A stretch of DNA of 64,000 nt from Azonexus sp. R2A61 (GTDB lineage: Bacteria > Pseudomonadota > Gammaproteobacteria > Burkholderiales > Rhodocyclaceae): positions 1 through 64,000 of the forward strand of contig NZ_JACBFO010000004.1 of the NCBI RefSeq assembly GCF_021401135.1. Reading direction: 5' to 3'. The notes beneath the pieces were generated by a model. The model was given only the letters and a program-made list of their open reading frames with translations, searched no databases and was not told the origin of the DNA. Below are positions 9,526 through 21,545 of the stretch, piece after piece (position 1 is the first letter of the stretch; each line of letters opens with the position of its first letter). The position numbers and the translations under genes were made by a program.

Positions 9526-10848
9526 TTGGCTGCGAATCCCAATACCGTTGGCAAAGGTGGCAAGTTCGGCGATCTCAAGCGCCGACTCTGGTTCCTGCTC
9601 GGCGCGCTGGTCGTTTACCGGATCGGGGCGCACATCCCCGTGCCGGGCATCGATCCCAACGTTCTTTCCGATCTGTTCAATTCGCAGCAAGGCGGTATCT
9701 TGGGCATGTTCAACATGTTCTCGGGTGGCGCCCTGTCTCGTTTCACGATTTTTGCACTGGGGATCATGCCGTATATCTCGGCTTCGATCATCATGCAATT
9801 AATGAGCGTTGCCAGCCCTCAACTCGAAGCCTTGAAAAAGGAAGGTGAGGCCGGGCGGCGCAAGATTACCCAGTACACGCGCTACGGTACTGTCGTGCTG
9901 GCGCTCTTTCAAGGCATCGGTATTGCCGTTGCGCTTGAAGCCCAACCTGGTCTGGTCAACGATCCCGGGTTCATGTTCCGTCTGACCACTGTTTCGACAT
10001 TGCTGACCGGTACGATGTTTCTGATGTGGCTGGGCGAACAGATTACTGAGCGCGGTTTGGGCAATGGTATCTCGATCATCATTTTCGCCGGTATCGCTGC
10101 GGGGCTGCCGAACGCCATCGGCGGTTTGCTTGAGCTAGTTCGTACCGGGGCAATGCATCCGCTGACTGCTATCGTCATCTGCCTGCTGGTTGTTCTGGTT
10201 ACTGCCTTCGTTGTTTTCGTCGAGCGCGGTCAACGCAAGATTCTGGTCAATTATGCAAAGCGGCAAGTCGGCAACAAGATTTATGGCGGACAGAGTTCAC
10301 ACCTGCCGCTGAAATTGAACATGGCCGGCGTCATTCCGCCGATCTTCGCATCGTCTATCATTCTCTTCCCCGCCACGCTGGCCGGTTGGTTCGGCTCCAG
10401 CGAGTCGATGCTGTGGTTGAAGGATGTGGCAGCTACGCTTTCCCCGGGGCAGCCGATCTACGTCATGCTCTACGCTGCCGCGATCGTGTTTTTCTGTTTC
10501 TTCTACACTGCGCTGGTTTTCAATTCGAAGGAAACGGCCGACAACTTGAAGAAGAGCGGCGCTTTCGTTCCTGGCATTCGCCCTGGCGAGCAGACGGCCC
10601 GCTACATCGATAAGATTTTGACGCGGCTGACGCTGATCGGTGCTGCTTACATCACCGTGGTCTGCTTGCTTCCGGAGTTCCTCATCCTGAAGTGGAATGT
10701 CCCGTTCTACTTCGGCGGCACCTCGCTGCTGATCATTGTTGTCGTGACCATGGATTTCATGGCGCAGGTCCAGGCTTACGTGATGTCGCACCAGTATGAG
10801 AGCCTGCTCAAGAAGGCAAACTTCAAGGGTTCGCCTCTGGTCAAGTAA
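9526..10848 (+). CDS. secY: Preprotein translocase subunit SecY
   Basis: A 440-residue membrane protein with about ten transmembrane helices, the pore of the SecYEG translocon. Conserved elements include [14 protein letters not shown] KITQYTRYG in the first cytosolic loop and the [12 protein letters not shown] helix. Translation appears to begin at TTG ([14 protein letters not shown]), preceded by AGAAGGG; no ATG near the conserved N-terminus fits. It is the last spc gene and is followed closely by infA. Confidence 0.97.
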   Translation: MAANPNTVGKGGKFGDLKRRLWFLLGALVVYRIGAHIPVPGIDPNVLSDLFNSQQGGILGMFNMFSGGALSRFTIFALGIMPYISASIIMQLMSVASPQLEALKKEGEAGRRKITQYTRYGTVVLALFQGIGIAVALEAQPGLVNDPGFMFRLTTVSTLLTGTMFLMWLGEQITERGLGNGISIIIFAGIAAGLPNAIGGLLELVRTGAMHPLTAIVICLLVVLVTAFVVFVERGQRKILVNYAKRQVGNKIYGGQSSHLPLKLNMAGVIPPIFASSIILFPATLAGWFGSSESMLWLKDVAATLSPGQPIYVMLYAAAIVFFCFFYTALVFNSKETADNLKKSGAFVPGIRPGEQTARYIDKILTRLTLIGAAYITVVCLLPEFLILKWNVPFYFGGTSLLIIVVVTMDFMAQVQAYVMSHQYESLLKKANFKGSPLVK

Positions 10849-10853
10849 GCAAG

Positions 10854-11072
10854 ATGTCAAAAGAGGATTACATCGAAATGCAGGGTGAGGTGATCGAAAA
10901 CCTTCCCAATGCAACTTTCAAGGTTAAGCTGGAAAACGGACATATCGTCCATGGATTCATCTCCGGCAAGATGCGGATGCACTATATCCGCATCCTGCCG
11001 GGAGACAAGGTCACCGTTCAGTTGACCCCGTATGATTTAAGCAAGGCCCGGATCGTTTTCCGGGCAAAGTAA
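10854..11072 (+). CDS. infA: Translation initiation factor IF-1
   Basis: The 72-residue S1/OB-fold protein starts [22 protein letters not shown]-1 blocks the 30S A site during initiation and aids IF-2 and IF-3. Placing infA between secY and rpmJ is common outside the enterobacteria. Confidence 0.97.
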   Translation: MSKEDYIEMQGEVIENLPNATFKVKLENGHIVHGFISGKMRMHYIRILPGDKVTVQLTPYDLSKARIVFRAK

Positions 11073-11146
11073 AAGTTCTCTACGCAATAAACCGCAGGGC
11101 AAGGAATCACGGCTGCTTCCAAGCTCTCGCAGACGAGGAGTGAAAC

Positions 11147-11260
11147 ATGAAAGTGCAACCTTCAGTGAAGCGCGTTTGCCGCAATTGCAAGGTGATCCGT
11201 CGCAAGGGTGTCGTGCGCATCATTTGCAAGGATCCCCGTCACAAGCAGCGCCAGGGTTAA
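11147..11260 (+). CDS. rpmJ: 50S ribosomal protein L36
   Basis: A 37-codon gene reading [20 protein letters not shown] and ending [10 protein letters not shown]. The CxxC...C...H ligands of the zinc ribbon are all present, so this is the zinc-binding type. A GAGGAGTGAAAC ribosome binding site precedes it. L36 is the smallest 50S protein. Confidence 0.97.
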   Translation: MKVQPSVKRVCRNCKVIRRKGVVRIICKDPRHKQRQG

Positions 11261-11310
11261 TTCCTGACGAATTCGGCATTCGTTAATTTTCGAAATATTG
11301 GAGTGAATCA

Positions 11311-11673
11311 ATGGCCCGTATTGCAGGGGTAAACATTCCGAACCATCAGCATGCCGAGATCGCTTTGACGGCGATCTACGGTATCGGCCGTACCCGCGCA
11401 CAGAAGATCTGTGATGCGGCCGGCGTGGCTCGTAACACCAAAGTCAAGGACCTGTCCGATACGGACATGGACCGTCTGCGTGATGAAGTCGGCAAGTTCA
11501 CCGTTGAAGGTGATCTGCGCCGTGAAGTCACCATGAACATCAAGCGCCTGATGGACCTCGGTTGCTATCGTGGTCTGCGTCACCGCAAGGGTCTGCCCTG
11601 CCGCGGTCAGCGTACCCGTACCAACGCCCGTACCCGCAAGGGTCCGCGCAAGGCCATCGCCGGCAAGAAGTGA
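11311..11673 (+). CDS. rpsM: 30S ribosomal protein S13
   Basis: A 120-residue S13 beginning [20 protein letters not shown], with the C-terminal [17 protein letters not shown] tail that contacts P-site tRNA. It heads the alpha operon. Confidence 0.98.
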   Translation: MARIAGVNIPNHQHAEIALTAIYGIGRTRAQKICDAAGVARNTKVKDLSDTDMDRLRDEVGKFTVEGDLRREVTMNIKRLMDLGCYRGLRHRKGLPCRGQRTRTNARTRKGPRKAIAGKK

Positions 11674-11685
11674 TAGGGATTGAAC

Positions 11686-12075
11686 ATGGCTAAGACTGCA
11701 CCGAAAGTCCGCAAGAAGGTCAAGAAGAACGTTGCCGAGGGTATTGCGCATATCCATGCATCGTTCAACAACACCATCATCACCATTACCGATCGCCAGG
11801 GTAACGCGTTGTCCTGGGCAACGTCCGGCGGTGCCGGTTTCCGCGGTTCGCGGAAGTCCACCCCGTTCGCAGCTCAGGTGGCCGCGGAAGCTGCCGGCAA
11901 GGTCGCTCAGGAATGTGGCGTCAAGAACCTGGAAGTCCGCATCAAGGGCCCGGGTCCTGGCCGCGAATCGTCTGTTCGTGCCTTGAATGCTCTGGGCATG
12001 AAGATCACCGCCATTTCCGACGTGACGCCGGTGCCGCACAACGGCTGCCGTCCGCCGAAGAAGCGCCGCATCTAA
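11686..12075 (+). CDS. rpsK: 30S ribosomal protein S11
   Basis: The ATG giving [19 protein letters not shown] is chosen over a TTG two codons upstream. The 129-residue protein ends with the conserved [15 protein letters not shown]11 lies on the 30S platform near the anti-Shine-Dalgarno helix. Confidence 0.97.
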   Translation: MAKTAPKVRKKVKKNVAEGIAHIHASFNNTIITITDRQGNALSWATSGGAGFRGSRKSTPFAAQVAAEAAGKVAQECGVKNLEVRIKGPGPGRESSVRALNALGMKITAISDVTPVPHNGCRPPKKRRI

Positions 12076-12087
12076 GGAGAAAGACAA

Positions 12088-12717
12088 GTGGCTCGTAATC
12101 TCGATCCGAAATGCCGTCAGTGCCGCCGTGAAGGCGAAAAGCTGTTCCTGAAGGGCGAAAAGTGCTTCACCGACAAGTGTGCTATCGAGCGTCGCTCGTA
12201 TGCGCCTGGCCAGCATGGTCAGAAGTCCGGTGCCCGTCTGTCCGACTATGGCGTCCACCTGCGCGCCAAGCAGAAGATTCGTCGTGTCTATGGCGTCCTC
12301 GAAGGACAGTTCCGCAAGACCTTCTTCGAAGCTGAACGCCGCAAGGGCCAGACCGGCGAAAACCTGCTGCAACTGCTGGAAGCCCGTCTGGATTCCGTCG
12401 CTTACCGTATGGGGTTTGGTGCTTCGCGCACCGAATCGCGTCAGATCGTTCGTCATAACGGCGTTCTGGTCAACGGCAAGCGCGTGAACATCCCGTCCTA
12501 CCAGGTCAAGCCGGGCGATGTCGTTCAACTGACCGACCGTGCCCGTGCGTCGCTGCGTTGCAAGGCTGCTCTCGAAGCTGCCGAGTCGCGTGGTTTCCCG
12601 GAATGGATTGCTGTCGATGTCAAGGAAGGCAAGGGTACGTTCAAGGCGCTGCCGCAGCGTTCGGAACTGCCGGCGACGCTCAACGAAGGCCTCGTCATCG
12701 AACTTTATTCGAAGTAA
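12088..12717 (+). CDS. rpsD: 30S ribosomal protein S4
   Basis: A 209-residue S4 starting at GTG after AAGGAGAAAGACAA. The N-terminal CxxC...C...C cluster ([17 protein letters not shown]) is of the zinc-binding type, followed by the S4 RNA-binding domain ([20 protein letters not shown]). S4 nucleates 30S assembly and, in E. coli, represses the alpha operon. Confidence 0.97.
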   Translation: MARNLDPKCRQCRREGEKLFLKGEKCFTDKCAIERRSYAPGQHGQKSGARLSDYGVHLRAKQKIRRVYGVLEGQFRKTFFEAERRKGQTGENLLQLLEARLDSVAYRMGFGASRTESRQIVRHNGVLVNGKRVNIPSYQVKPGDVVQLTDRARASLRCKAALEAAESRGFPEWIAVDVKEGKGTFKALPQRSELPATLNEGLVIELYSK

Positions 12718-12741
12718 CCCGCAAGCAGAGGAATATAGCCC

Positions 12742-13716
12742 ATGCAAAGCAGTGGACTTCTCAAGCCCCGCATCATCGATGTGCAAAGTGTTTCGCCGGT
12801 CGAAGCCAAGGTCGTCATGGAGCCGTTTGAACGCGGCTACGGACATACGCTTGGTAACGCGCTGCGTCGCATCCTGCTGTCGTCGATGCCGGGGTATGCA
12901 CCGACCGAAGTCTCCATCGAAGGCGTGCTCCATGAGTACTCGACCATCGATGGCGTACAGGAGGATGTTGTCGACATCCTGCTGAACCTCAAGGGCATCG
13001 TGTTCAAGCTGCACAACCGTGAAGTGGTCACGCTCAAGCTTTCCAAGGAAGGCGAGGGCGCGATCCGGGCGGGCGATATCGAGTTGCCGCACGATGTCGA
13101 AATCATCAATCCCGAGCATGTCATCGCGCATCTCTCGGCCGGCGGCAAGTTGGCCATGGAGATCAAGGTCGAAAAAGGTCGTGGTTATGTGCCCGGCAAC
13201 GTTCGCAACCTTGGTGACTCGAAGACGATCGGTCAGTTGGTGTTGGATGCCTCATTCAGCCCGGTCCGTCGTGTTGCCTACGCGGTGGAAAACGCCCGTG
13301 TCGAACAGCGCACCGACCTCGACAAGCTCATCGTCGATATCGAGACCAACGGTGTCGTCGAGCCGGAAGAAGCCATCCGCTACGCTGCCCGCGTGCTGAT
13401 GGAACAGCTTTCCGTGTTCGCCGACCTCGAAGGCACCGCCCCGGTGGCCGAGGCTTCCAAGCCGGCCCAGGTGGATCCGGTGCTGCTGCGTCCGGTCGAC
13501 GACCTGGAACTGACGGTTCGCTCTGCCAACTGCCTGAAGGCCGAGAACATCTATTACATCGGTGATCTCATTCAGCGCACGGAAAACGAACTGCTCAAGA
13601 CGCCGAATCTGGGTCGCAAGTCCCTGAATGAAATCAAGGAAGTGCTGGCCGCCCGCGGTCTGACCCTCGGCATGAAACTGGAAAACTGGCCGCCCGCCGG
13701 TCTGGAAAAGGCGTAA
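12742..13716 (+). CDS. rpoA: DNA-directed RNA polymerase subunit alpha
   Basis: A 324-residue subunit with an N-terminal dimerisation domain ([20 protein letters not shown]) and, after a linker near residue 235, a C-terminal domain with the helix-hairpin-helix that binds UP elements and activators ([20 protein letters not shown]). It lies between rpsD and rplQ as usual. Its stop codon sits in the loop of a small hairpin. Confidence 0.98.
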   Translation: MQSSGLLKPRIIDVQSVSPVEAKVVMEPFERGYGHTLGNALRRILLSSMPGYAPTEVSIEGVLHEYSTIDGVQEDVVDILLNLKGIVFKLHNREVVTLKLSKEGEGAIRAGDIELPHDVEIINPEHVIAHLSAGGKLAMEIKVEKGRGYVPGNVRNLGDSKTIGQLVLDASFSPVRRVAYAVENARVEQRTDLDKLIVDIETNGVVEPEEAIRYAARVLMEQLSVFADLEGTAPVAEASKPAQVDPVLLRPVDDLELTVRSANCLKAENIYYIGDLIQRTENELLKTPNLGRKSLNEIKEVLAARGLTLGMKLENWPPAGLEKA

Positions 13717-13725
13717 GCCTTTTTC
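13706..13725 (+). terminator. Terminator-like hairpin centred on the rpoA stop codon
   Basis: AAAAGGC (13706-13712) pairs with GCCTTTT (13717-13723); the loop holds the TAA of rpoA. The T-run is short, so partial attenuation between rpoA and rplQ is the most that can be proposed. Confidence 0.3.
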
Positions 13726-13772
13726 AGCCGCGGTGGTCTAGGGACGCCTGCAGAACATAGAAAGGATTAACC

Positions 13773-14174
13773 ATGCGTCACCGTAATGGACTTCGCAAAC
13801 TCAACCGTACCAGCAGCCATCGCCTGGCGATGCTGCGCAACATGACCGTTTCGCTGCTCCGCCACGAAGCGATCAAGACCACGCTGCCCAAAGCCAAGGA
13901 ACTGCGTCGTGTCGTCGAGCCGATGATCACCCTCGGCAAGAACCCGACCCTGGCCAACAAGCGCCTGGCTTTCGACCGTCTGCGTGACCGCGAGATCGTG
14001 GTCAAGCTGTTCGCCGAAATCGGTCCGCGCTACGCTACCCGTCCGGGCGGCTACCTGCGCATCCTGAAGTGCGGCTTCCGCGTCGGCGACAATGCGCCGA
14101 TGGCGTTTGTCGAACTGCTGGATCGTCCGGAACCGACGGAAGCAGTCGAAGTTGCTGACGAAGCTGCCGAGTAA
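13773..14174 (+). CDS. rplQ: 50S ribosomal protein L17
   Basis: A 133-residue L17 beginning [20 protein letters not shown]. It lies at the tunnel exit. AAAGGATTAACC precedes the ATG. It is the last gene of the alpha operon and of the whole ribosomal cluster. Confidence 0.98.
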   Translation: MRHRNGLRKLNRTSSHRLAMLRNMTVSLLRHEAIKTTLPKAKELRRVVEPMITLGKNPTLANKRLAFDRLRDREIVVKLFAEIGPRYATRPGGYLRILKCGFRVGDNAPMAFVELLDRPEPTEAVEVADEAAE

Positions 14175-14197
14175 TTAATTACTCGTCACGCTTGTTT

Positions 14198-14224
14198 AAA
14201 GGCCGGTTCGTCCGGCCTTTTTTC
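14198..14224 (+). terminator. Intrinsic terminator of the alpha operon
   Basis: AAAGGCCGG (14198-14206) pairs with CCGGCCTTT (14212-14220) around a 5-base loop and is followed by further T residues. It also lies just past the end of the convergent minus-strand gene and could serve both. Confidence 0.9.
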
Positions 14225-14227
14225 ATT

Positions 14228-15801
<1,574 letters not shown>

Positions 15802-15805
<4 letters not shown>

Positions 15806-17616
15806 GCGTCAGTCGCCTGCCCGTCGTCGGCCGCATCCTGCTGCAAGCGCCACATCCGCCAGTACTCGCCGCGCCGGGCCAGCAGTTCGTCGTGCTGTCC
15901 TTGCTCGACGATACGTCCGTGTGCCATGACCAGAATGTGGTCGGCGTCCATCACGGTAGACAGGCGATGGGCGATGATCAACGTCGTCCTTCCCTTGGCG
16001 GCCAGGCGGATTTCCTGCTGAATCTGGCGCTCGGTGGCGGAGTCGAGTGCCGATGTTGCTTCGTCGAAGATCAGGATGGCCGGGTCCTTCAGCAATGCGC
16101 GGGCAATGGCGACGCGCTGCTTCTCGCCACCGGACAACTTGAGTCCGCGTTCGCCGACGCGCGTCTGGTAGCCGTCAGGCAGCGAACTGACGAATGCGTC
16201 AAGATGGGCTGCCCGGGCTGCGGCAACGACCGCTTCGTCCGTGGCGTCCGGGCGCCCGTAGCGGATGTTGTAAAGAATGCTGTCGTTGAACAGAACCGTA
16301 TCCTGCGGCACGATACCAATCGCCGAGCGCAGGCTGTGCTGGGTCAACTGCCGGATATCGTGGCCCCCGACCAGGATGCGGCCGCCGGTCACGTCGTAGA
16401 AACGGTAGACCAGGCGCGACAGCGTGGATTTTCCGGCACCGGAATGACCGACGACGGCAAGCTTGCCACCCGCTGGAATGTGGAAGCTGAGCTCGTGAAG
16501 GATGGGTCTTTTTGCCTCGTAGGCGAAGTCGACCGCAACAAAATCCACGGTCTGTGCCGCTCGCTCGGGCAGTATGCCGGCCTCGGCCGCGTCGGCGATT
16601 TCCCGTTGTGTGGACAGCAGGTTGAACATCCGTTCGATATCGGTCAGTGCCTGACGGATTTCGCGATAAACGATACCGAGAAAGTTCAGCGGCATGTAAA
16701 GCTGAATCAGGAAGGCATTGACCAGCACCAGATCGCCGATGCTCATCCGTCCTTCAACCACACCGTCGGCAGCGCGCCACATCATGGCGGTGACGCCGAG
16801 TGCGATGATCGCCTGTTGACCGAGATTGAGCATCGCCAGTGTGGTCTGGCTGCGCGTGCTGGCATCCTCGAGCTTCAGCAACTGCTCGTCGTAGCGCCTG
16901 GCCTCCCAGTCCTCGTTGTTGAAATACTTCACCGTTTCGTAGTTCAGCAGGCTGTCGACCGCACGGGTATTGGCGGCAGAATCGCTTTCGTTCACCGCGC
17001 GCCGGATGGCAATGCGCCAGTTGCTGACCTTGACCGTGAACACGATGTAAGCGCCCAGCGATACTGCGGTGATGGCCACGAAACCGATGTCGTACTGCAC
17101 GAACAGGATGCCGAGCACCAGCGCGATTTCCACCAGGGTGGGCAGGATGGAATACAGCGTGTAGGAAATCAGGCTGGAAATCGACTTGGTGCCGCGTTCG
17201 ATATCCCGTGAAATTCCCCCGGTCTGACGTTCGAGATGGAAACGCAGCGACAGCGTGTGCAGGTGGCGGAATACCTCCAGTGCGATACGCCGGATCGCCC
17301 GCTGGGTGACCCGGGCGAACAGGATTTCCCGCAGTTCGGTGAATGCCGAGGTGGCAAAGCGCAGCAAGCCGTAGAGCGCCAGCAGCATCGCCGGCATCGC
17401 CAGCAGTTGCTGGGGGCCGCTCAGGCCATCGATCATTTCCTTGAAAATCAGCGGAACGCCGACGTTGGCCAACTTGGCCGCCAGCAGGCAGGTCAGCGCC
17501 GCACCGACCCGCAGCCGGTATTGCCAGAGATACGGAAAGAGCAGGCGAATGGTTGCCCAGACATGCAGGTCTGTTGCCGGCGGGGCGTCGCGGGACTGTC
17601 TGCCGTGGTGTGCCAT
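15802..17616 (-). CDS. Atm1-type ABC exporter (fused permease and ATPase)
   Basis: Starting at MAHHGRQSRD, the product has 604 residues: a six-helix ABC exporter membrane domain followed by an ATPase with Walker A (VVGHSGAGKSTLSRL), signature LSGGEKQRVAIARAL and Walker B (ILIFDEATSALD). The segment LLNYETVKYFNNE is typical of the Atm1/HMT1 family, which exports glutathione-linked sulfur or metal compounds from the inner membrane. An upstream in-frame ATG at 17709 would add 31 unconserved residues. It is coupled by a 4-base overlap to the response-regulator phosphatase. Confidence 0.9.
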
Positions 17617-17818
17617 GGAAGCGATGGATAAGAGGATGAGCCGGCCAGTATAGAAAAAAGCCGGAAGCCTGCGGTGAGGATTTGCAGCGAATCGGTGGAA
17701 TACCGTCAATCGTCAGGCTAAACCCTCGCCGCCGGGGTGCAAACGCTTCCCTAATTTCACACAGAAATGGAATAAAATCGCGCAATTCGTCGATTTCCCC
17801 CGTTGAAGGGAACACCCC

Positions 17819-19000
17819 ATGTACAAGACCACCCTGCGAACCTTGCCCGCCGTGATCGCGCTGGCTTTTTCCGGCAGCGCTTCGGCCGCCGCTTTCCAGC
17901 TGCTGGAACAGAACGCCAGCGGCCTTGGCACGGCCTATGCAGGCTCGGCGGCAATCGCCGACAACGCCAGCACGATCTTCTTCAATCCGGCCGGCATGAG
18001 CCAGCTTGGTGGCGTGCAGGTCTCGGTCGGGGCGAGCCTCGTTGGGCCGAGCTACAAATTCCGGGATGGCGGATCGTCGGGGCCCTTGATCGGCAATGGC
18101 GACGGCGGCGATGCCGGCGGCTGGTCGGCGTTGCCGAATGCCTACATGAGCTGGCAACTGACCCCTTCGCTGACGGCCGGTCTGGGCATCTCCACGCCGT
18201 TCGGTCTGGCGACCGAATACGACAGCGGCTGGGTGGGGCAATTCCATTCGCAGAAATCCGAAATCCGCACGGTCAACATCAATCCGGCGATCGCCTACCG
18301 GGTGAACGACAAAGTGGCCCTCGGCTTCGGTGTCAATTACCAGAAGATCGACGGCGAACTGACTACCTCGCTGTCGCGCCTGACCGGTGACGACAAGTCC
18401 TGGGGCTGGAACGCCGGTGCGTTGTTCACGCTGTCGCCGGCAATGCGGGTAGGCGTTTCCTACCGCTCGGCCATCAAGCACACGCTGGAAGGCGAAGCCA
18501 ACAACACGCCGGTACGGGCCGACCTGAAACTGCCCGATACCTTCATCCTGTCGGTCTGGCAGCAGGTATCCGACCGCTGGGAGGCGATGGGCGATCTTTC
18601 CTATACCCGTTGGGAAAGCCTGCAGTCGCTGGATGTCATCAATCGTGCGAACGGTACGCTGCTGACCTCGGAGCGTTTCAACTACGGCAATTCGTGGCGC
18701 ATCGCCTGGGGTGCCGCCTACAAGGCCAGTGATGCCTTCAAGTTCAAATTCGGCGTCGCCTACGACCGGACGCCGGTGCAGGACGCCGATCGTTCCGCGC
18801 GTGTGCCGGACAACGATCGCATCTGGTTCTCGCTGGGCGGTCAGTGGAACACCGGCCGTTACGGCAAGGTCGATGTCGGCTACGCCTACCTCTACGTGCG
18901 CGATCCGAGCATCGACCAGAACAAGAACGGCAACATCCTGCACGGCGAATACAATGCGCATGCGCATATCGTCGGCGTCCAGTACTCGGTTGGATTCTAA
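17819..19000 (+). CDS. FadL/OmpP1/TodX-family outer membrane transporter
   Basis: A 393-residue beta-barrel protein with a signal peptide (cleavage after GSASA, near residue 24) and the N-terminal hatch segment typical of FadL (FQLLEQNASGLGTAYAGSAA, then NPAGMS). Members import long-chain fatty acids or aromatic hydrocarbons across the outer membrane. It ends in an aromatic residue (VGVQYSVGF), the Bam recognition signal. GAAGGGA precedes the ATG. The substrate cannot be told from the sequence. Confidence 0.92.
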   Translation: MYKTTLRTLPAVIALAFSGSASAAAFQLLEQNASGLGTAYAGSAAIADNASTIFFNPAGMSQLGGVQVSVGASLVGPSYKFRDGGSSGPLIGNGDGGDAGGWSALPNAYMSWQLTPSLTAGLGISTPFGLATEYDSGWVGQFHSQKSEIRTVNINPAIAYRVNDKVALGFGVNYQKIDGELTTSLSRLTGDDKSWGWNAGALFTLSPAMRVGVSYRSAIKHTLEGEANNTPVRADLKLPDTFILSVWQQVSDRWEAMGDLSYTRWESLQSLDVINRANGTLLTSERFNYGNSWRIAWGAAYKASDAFKFKFGVAYDRTPVQDADRSARVPDNDRIWFSLGGQWNTGRYGKVDVGYAYLYVRDPSIDQNKNGNILHGEYNAHAHIVGVQYSVGF

Positions 19001-19006
19001 GGGGCC

Positions 19007-19561
19007 GTGTTCGGCGGACTGCCTTCCCTGAACATCGCGGGCCTGAGCATCGGGCTGCGCGACGTCGTGTTGGGCCTGGTTGTCCTGGTCGCTGTTTATA
19101 TCGTTTTCGTATTGCTGCGCATGCAACGGCTGCAGCGAGAGCGAGAGCGCTCGGCGCCGACGCCCGCCGCGCACCGGGCAGAATCGACGGGCGGGGAAAG
19201 CGATCCCGGCCTGGCTGCGGTCGACACGCTGGACGCGCAGGAAATCGCCGATGCCGATCTGCCGTTGCCTGACGTTCGCATTCCCGTCGGGGAAATCCGG
19301 CGCGACGACATGGCGACGCGGGAACTGGCCATGCTGCGCGACGAGGTCGATGCCATCCGCGGCGAACTGGCGGCATTGCGTAACGACATGCATCAAGAAC
19401 TCGCCCATCTGAGAGCGACCCAGTCAGTCTCGCCGATCTATGGCGATGCGATGCAGATGGCAGCCGCCGGCTACGATGCGGCGACGATCGCCGAGCGTTG
19501 CGGGATTGCCCGTGCCGAAGCCGATCTGGTGGTTGCGCTGGCCCGCAGTCAGGCCCAGTGA
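19007..19561 (+). CDS. DUF2802-like membrane-anchored protein
   Basis: The 184-residue protein begins at GTG six bases after the porin gene. One transmembrane helix (about residues 17-38) is followed by a charged linker, a coiled-coil stretch (LAMLRDEVDAIRGELAALR) and a C-terminal helix-turn-helix-like segment (AAAGYDAATIAERCGIARAE) resembling DUF2802. Relatives often sit near motility or chemotaxis genes, but none is adjacent. The molecular function is unknown. Confidence 0.65.
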   Translation: MFGGLPSLNIAGLSIGLRDVVLGLVVLVAVYIVFVLLRMQRLQRERERSAPTPAAHRAESTGGESDPGLAAVDTLDAQEIADADLPLPDVRIPVGEIRRDDMATRELAMLRDEVDAIRGELAALRNDMHQELAHLRATQSVSPIYGDAMQMAAAGYDAATIAERCGIARAEADLVVALARSQAQ

Positions 19562-19568
19562 GGAAAAC

Positions 19569-20381
19569 ATGACCGAAAAACCGAACGCTCCCGCCGCGGA
19601 AACCGCCGATAGCGGTGCCGACCTGCGTGGCCAGCTGATCCGTCGCTTGTCCGTTGCCGCCATCATCGTGGCGTTACTGCTCGGCATCCTGACCATCTTC
19701 GACTATCTCTCGCAGGCGCCGGAAGAGGACGAGGTACCGGTGTTCACCCAGCCGGTTCCCGTTGCGCCGAAGAAACCGGCAACGCAGCCGGTGACGCCGG
19801 TCGATGCCGTACCGGAGCCGCCGGCCGAGGACAAACCCGCATCTGCTGGCGAAGCTTCCACGGCACAACCTGTGGCAGAAACGCCGCCGCCGCCCGACGT
19901 TCCGGCGCAGCCGGCCGCCCCGGAGAATGCCGCCAGCCGTGAACCCGCACATGCGCAGGGCGGCGCGAAGCCGGTATCGCGTCCTCAGGCTGTCGTCCGG
20001 CCGGCCACGCCGGCCCGGCCGGAAATTGCCGCCGTTCCCGAGTCGACCGCAGCACCGCAGGTGCAACCGACCCCGTCGCCCGTACCCCAGCCTCAGCCCA
20101 CTGCCGTCCCGCCGGCGCCGGCCCGTGTGCTGAGTCGGGAACCGTCGGCGGGCGCTTCCCGCCTGTTTTCGGGATTCGTGCTGCAGGCCGGAGTCTTCCG
20201 CAGCGTGCAGCGAGCTGAAGAACTGCATGCCCAACTGACCTTGAGCGGCGTTCCGTCGACGGTCGAAACCCGGGTGCAGGTCGGGCCGTTCAAGACGCGC
20301 CAGGAAGCCGAAGCCGCGCAGCAGAAGCTGCGCGAACTGGGGATCGATACCATTCTGGTGCCGCCTGCCGGCAAGCGTTGA
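19569..20381 (+). CDS. SPOR-domain membrane protein
   Basis: The chosen ATG follows AGGAAAAC and gives 270 residues: a short cytoplasmic tail, one transmembrane helix (LSVAAIIVALLLGILTIF, about 28-45), a long proline/alanine-rich periplasmic linker and a C-terminal SPOR domain (FVLQAGVFRSVQRAEELHAQ ... VQVGPFKTRQEAEAAQ). SPOR domains bind denuded peptidoglycan at the septum, so a cell-division or envelope role like DedD/FtsN is likely. It is probably co-transcribed with the upstream DUF2802 gene. Confidence 0.88.
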   Translation: MTEKPNAPAAETADSGADLRGQLIRRLSVAAIIVALLLGILTIFDYLSQAPEEDEVPVFTQPVPVAPKKPATQPVTPVDAVPEPPAEDKPASAGEASTAQPVAETPPPPDVPAQPAAPENAASREPAHAQGGAKPVSRPQAVVRPATPARPEIAAVPESTAAPQVQPTPSPVPQPQPTAVPPAPARVLSREPSAGASRLFSGFVLQAGVFRSVQRAEELHAQLTLSGVPSTVETRVQVGPFKTRQEAEAAQQKLRELGIDTILVPPAGKR

Positions 20382-20390
20382 ATCCGCCGT

Positions 20391-20699
20391 TCAGGGCATG
20401 CCGGGAAGCCGCGGCAGACCCAGCGAGCGACGCGTGTCCCGATGCAGGCGCATGGCGTCGTCGAACGGATTGCCGCGCCGAGGTCCGTCGTTGTAAGCCG
20501 GAGGCGGCGCGCTGCGATAGCCGTCGCGGTAATACGGGTCGCCGTAGGGATAGCCGCGATAACCCGGGTAGCGATAGCTGTCCCGGTAGATCGCTTCGTC
20601 GCGGTAAGCGGCGTAGTCGCCGGGCCCAGTCGCGCAGGCCGACAGGCCGGCGATGGCGGATAGCATCAGGCACAAACGCAGGACGGCGGGATTTCGCAT
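20391..20699 (-). CDS. Small tyrosine-rich lipoprotein
   Basis: Starting at MRNPAVLRLCL, the 102-residue product has a signal peptide with lipobox LSAC. The mature part is rich in Tyr, Arg, Pro and Asp (YRYPGYRGYPYGDPYYRDGY) and probably unstructured. It converges on the SPOR gene with nine bases between the stops. No function is recognised. Translation from an upstream ATG at 20789 would hide the signal peptide and is not favoured. Confidence 0.6.
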   Translation of the reverse strand: MRNPAVLRLCLMLSAIAGLSACATGPGDYAAYRDEAIYRDSYRYPGYRGYPYGDPYYRDGYRSAPPPAYNDGPRRGNPFDDAMRLHRDTRRSLGLPRLPGMP

Positions 20700-20791
20700 C
20701 GTTTCAATCGTACTCCGTGATGCCCGAATAACGTCCGGCACGGCGATCCGCTGACGCCATCCCGGAAATTCCTTGCCGGCCTCGACCATGC

Positions 20792-21121
20792 TCAGGCTTC
20801 TCCCCGGGCTTTCCGGATACGCCTGGCAAAAACGCCCATTTCCTTCGCCGCCTGGATGTCGCCGCGGGTTTCCGCGACGGCGATGCCCTGCTCATAAGCG
20901 GCGAGTGCGCCGTCGGCCTCGCCGGCTTCCGTCAGCGCCTTGCCAAGTGCCTTCCAGGCGGCCGAATAGCTGGGGTCGACGTCGACGGCGGCGCGAAAAT
21001 GGCGGGCGGCGTCGGCCGGTGCGCCGGCTTTCAGGTATTCGTTGCCGAGCGAGAAACGCAGCAGCGCGCCGTCGCGCGGGCCGTCGACCATCTTTTCAAG
21101 GGATTCGATGCGCGGGTTCAT
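20792..21121 (-). CDS. Tetratricopeptide-repeat protein
   Basis: A 109-residue protein with two or more TPR-like helical pairs (LLRFSLGNEYLKAGAPADAA, AWKALGKALTEAGEADGALA). TPRs mediate protein-protein contacts. There is no signal peptide, so it is probably cytosolic. It is divergent from ridA with a 40-base spacer. The partner is unknown. Confidence 0.75.
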   Translation of the reverse strand: MNPRIESLEKMVDGPRDGALLRFSLGNEYLKAGAPADAARHFRAAVDVDPSYSAAWKALGKALTEAGEADGALAAYEQGIAVAETRGDIQAAKEMGVFARRIRKARGEA

Positions 21122-21161
21122 CTAAAATCGTTGCTTTCGTGTTGAGACAAGGAAGTTTCCC

Positions 21162-21545
21162 ATGGCCAAGACCATCATCGCCACTCCGAACGCCCCGGCC
21201 GCCATTGGTACCTATTCGCAGGCCGTCAAGGCGGGCGATACCGTTTACCTGTCCGGGCAGATCGGGCTCGATCCGGCCACCATGCAACTGGTAGACGGCA
21301 TCGATGCGCAAATCGTTCGCGTCTTCGACAACCTGAAGGCCGTTGCCGAAGCCGCCGGTGCATCGCTGGCCGATACCGTCAAGCTCAATGTCTATCTGAC
21401 CGATCTGGCCAATTTTGCCAAGGTGAATGAGACGATGGCCAAGTATTTCAGCGAGCCGTATCCGGCGCGCGCCGCGGTCGGCGTCAAGGAACTGCCGCGC
21501 GGCGCCCTGGTCGAGGCCGACGCGGTACTGGTCATCGGCGGATGA
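21162..21545 (+). CDS. ridA: RidA-family enamine/imine deaminase
   Basis: A 127-residue YjgF/YER057c/UK114 protein. The active-site arginine lies in the conserved [22 protein letters not shown] segment. RidA hydrolyses reactive 2-aminoacrylate and related imines made by PLP enzymes. The stop overlaps the recG start (ATGA), so the two are translationally coupled. Confidence 0.93.
   Translation: MAKTIIATPNAPAAIGTYSQAVKAGDTVYLSGQIGLDPATMQLVDGIDAQIVRVFDNLKAVAEAAGASLADTVKLNVYLTDLANFAKVNETMAKYFSEPYPARAAVGVKELPRGALVEADAVLVIGG

Noticed and set aside
16754..19408. Minus-strand open frame of 884 codons antisense to the porin and in another frame of the ABC exporter
   Set aside because: Low-complexity Arg/Gln/His-rich translation, no ribosome binding site, covers well-supported genes.
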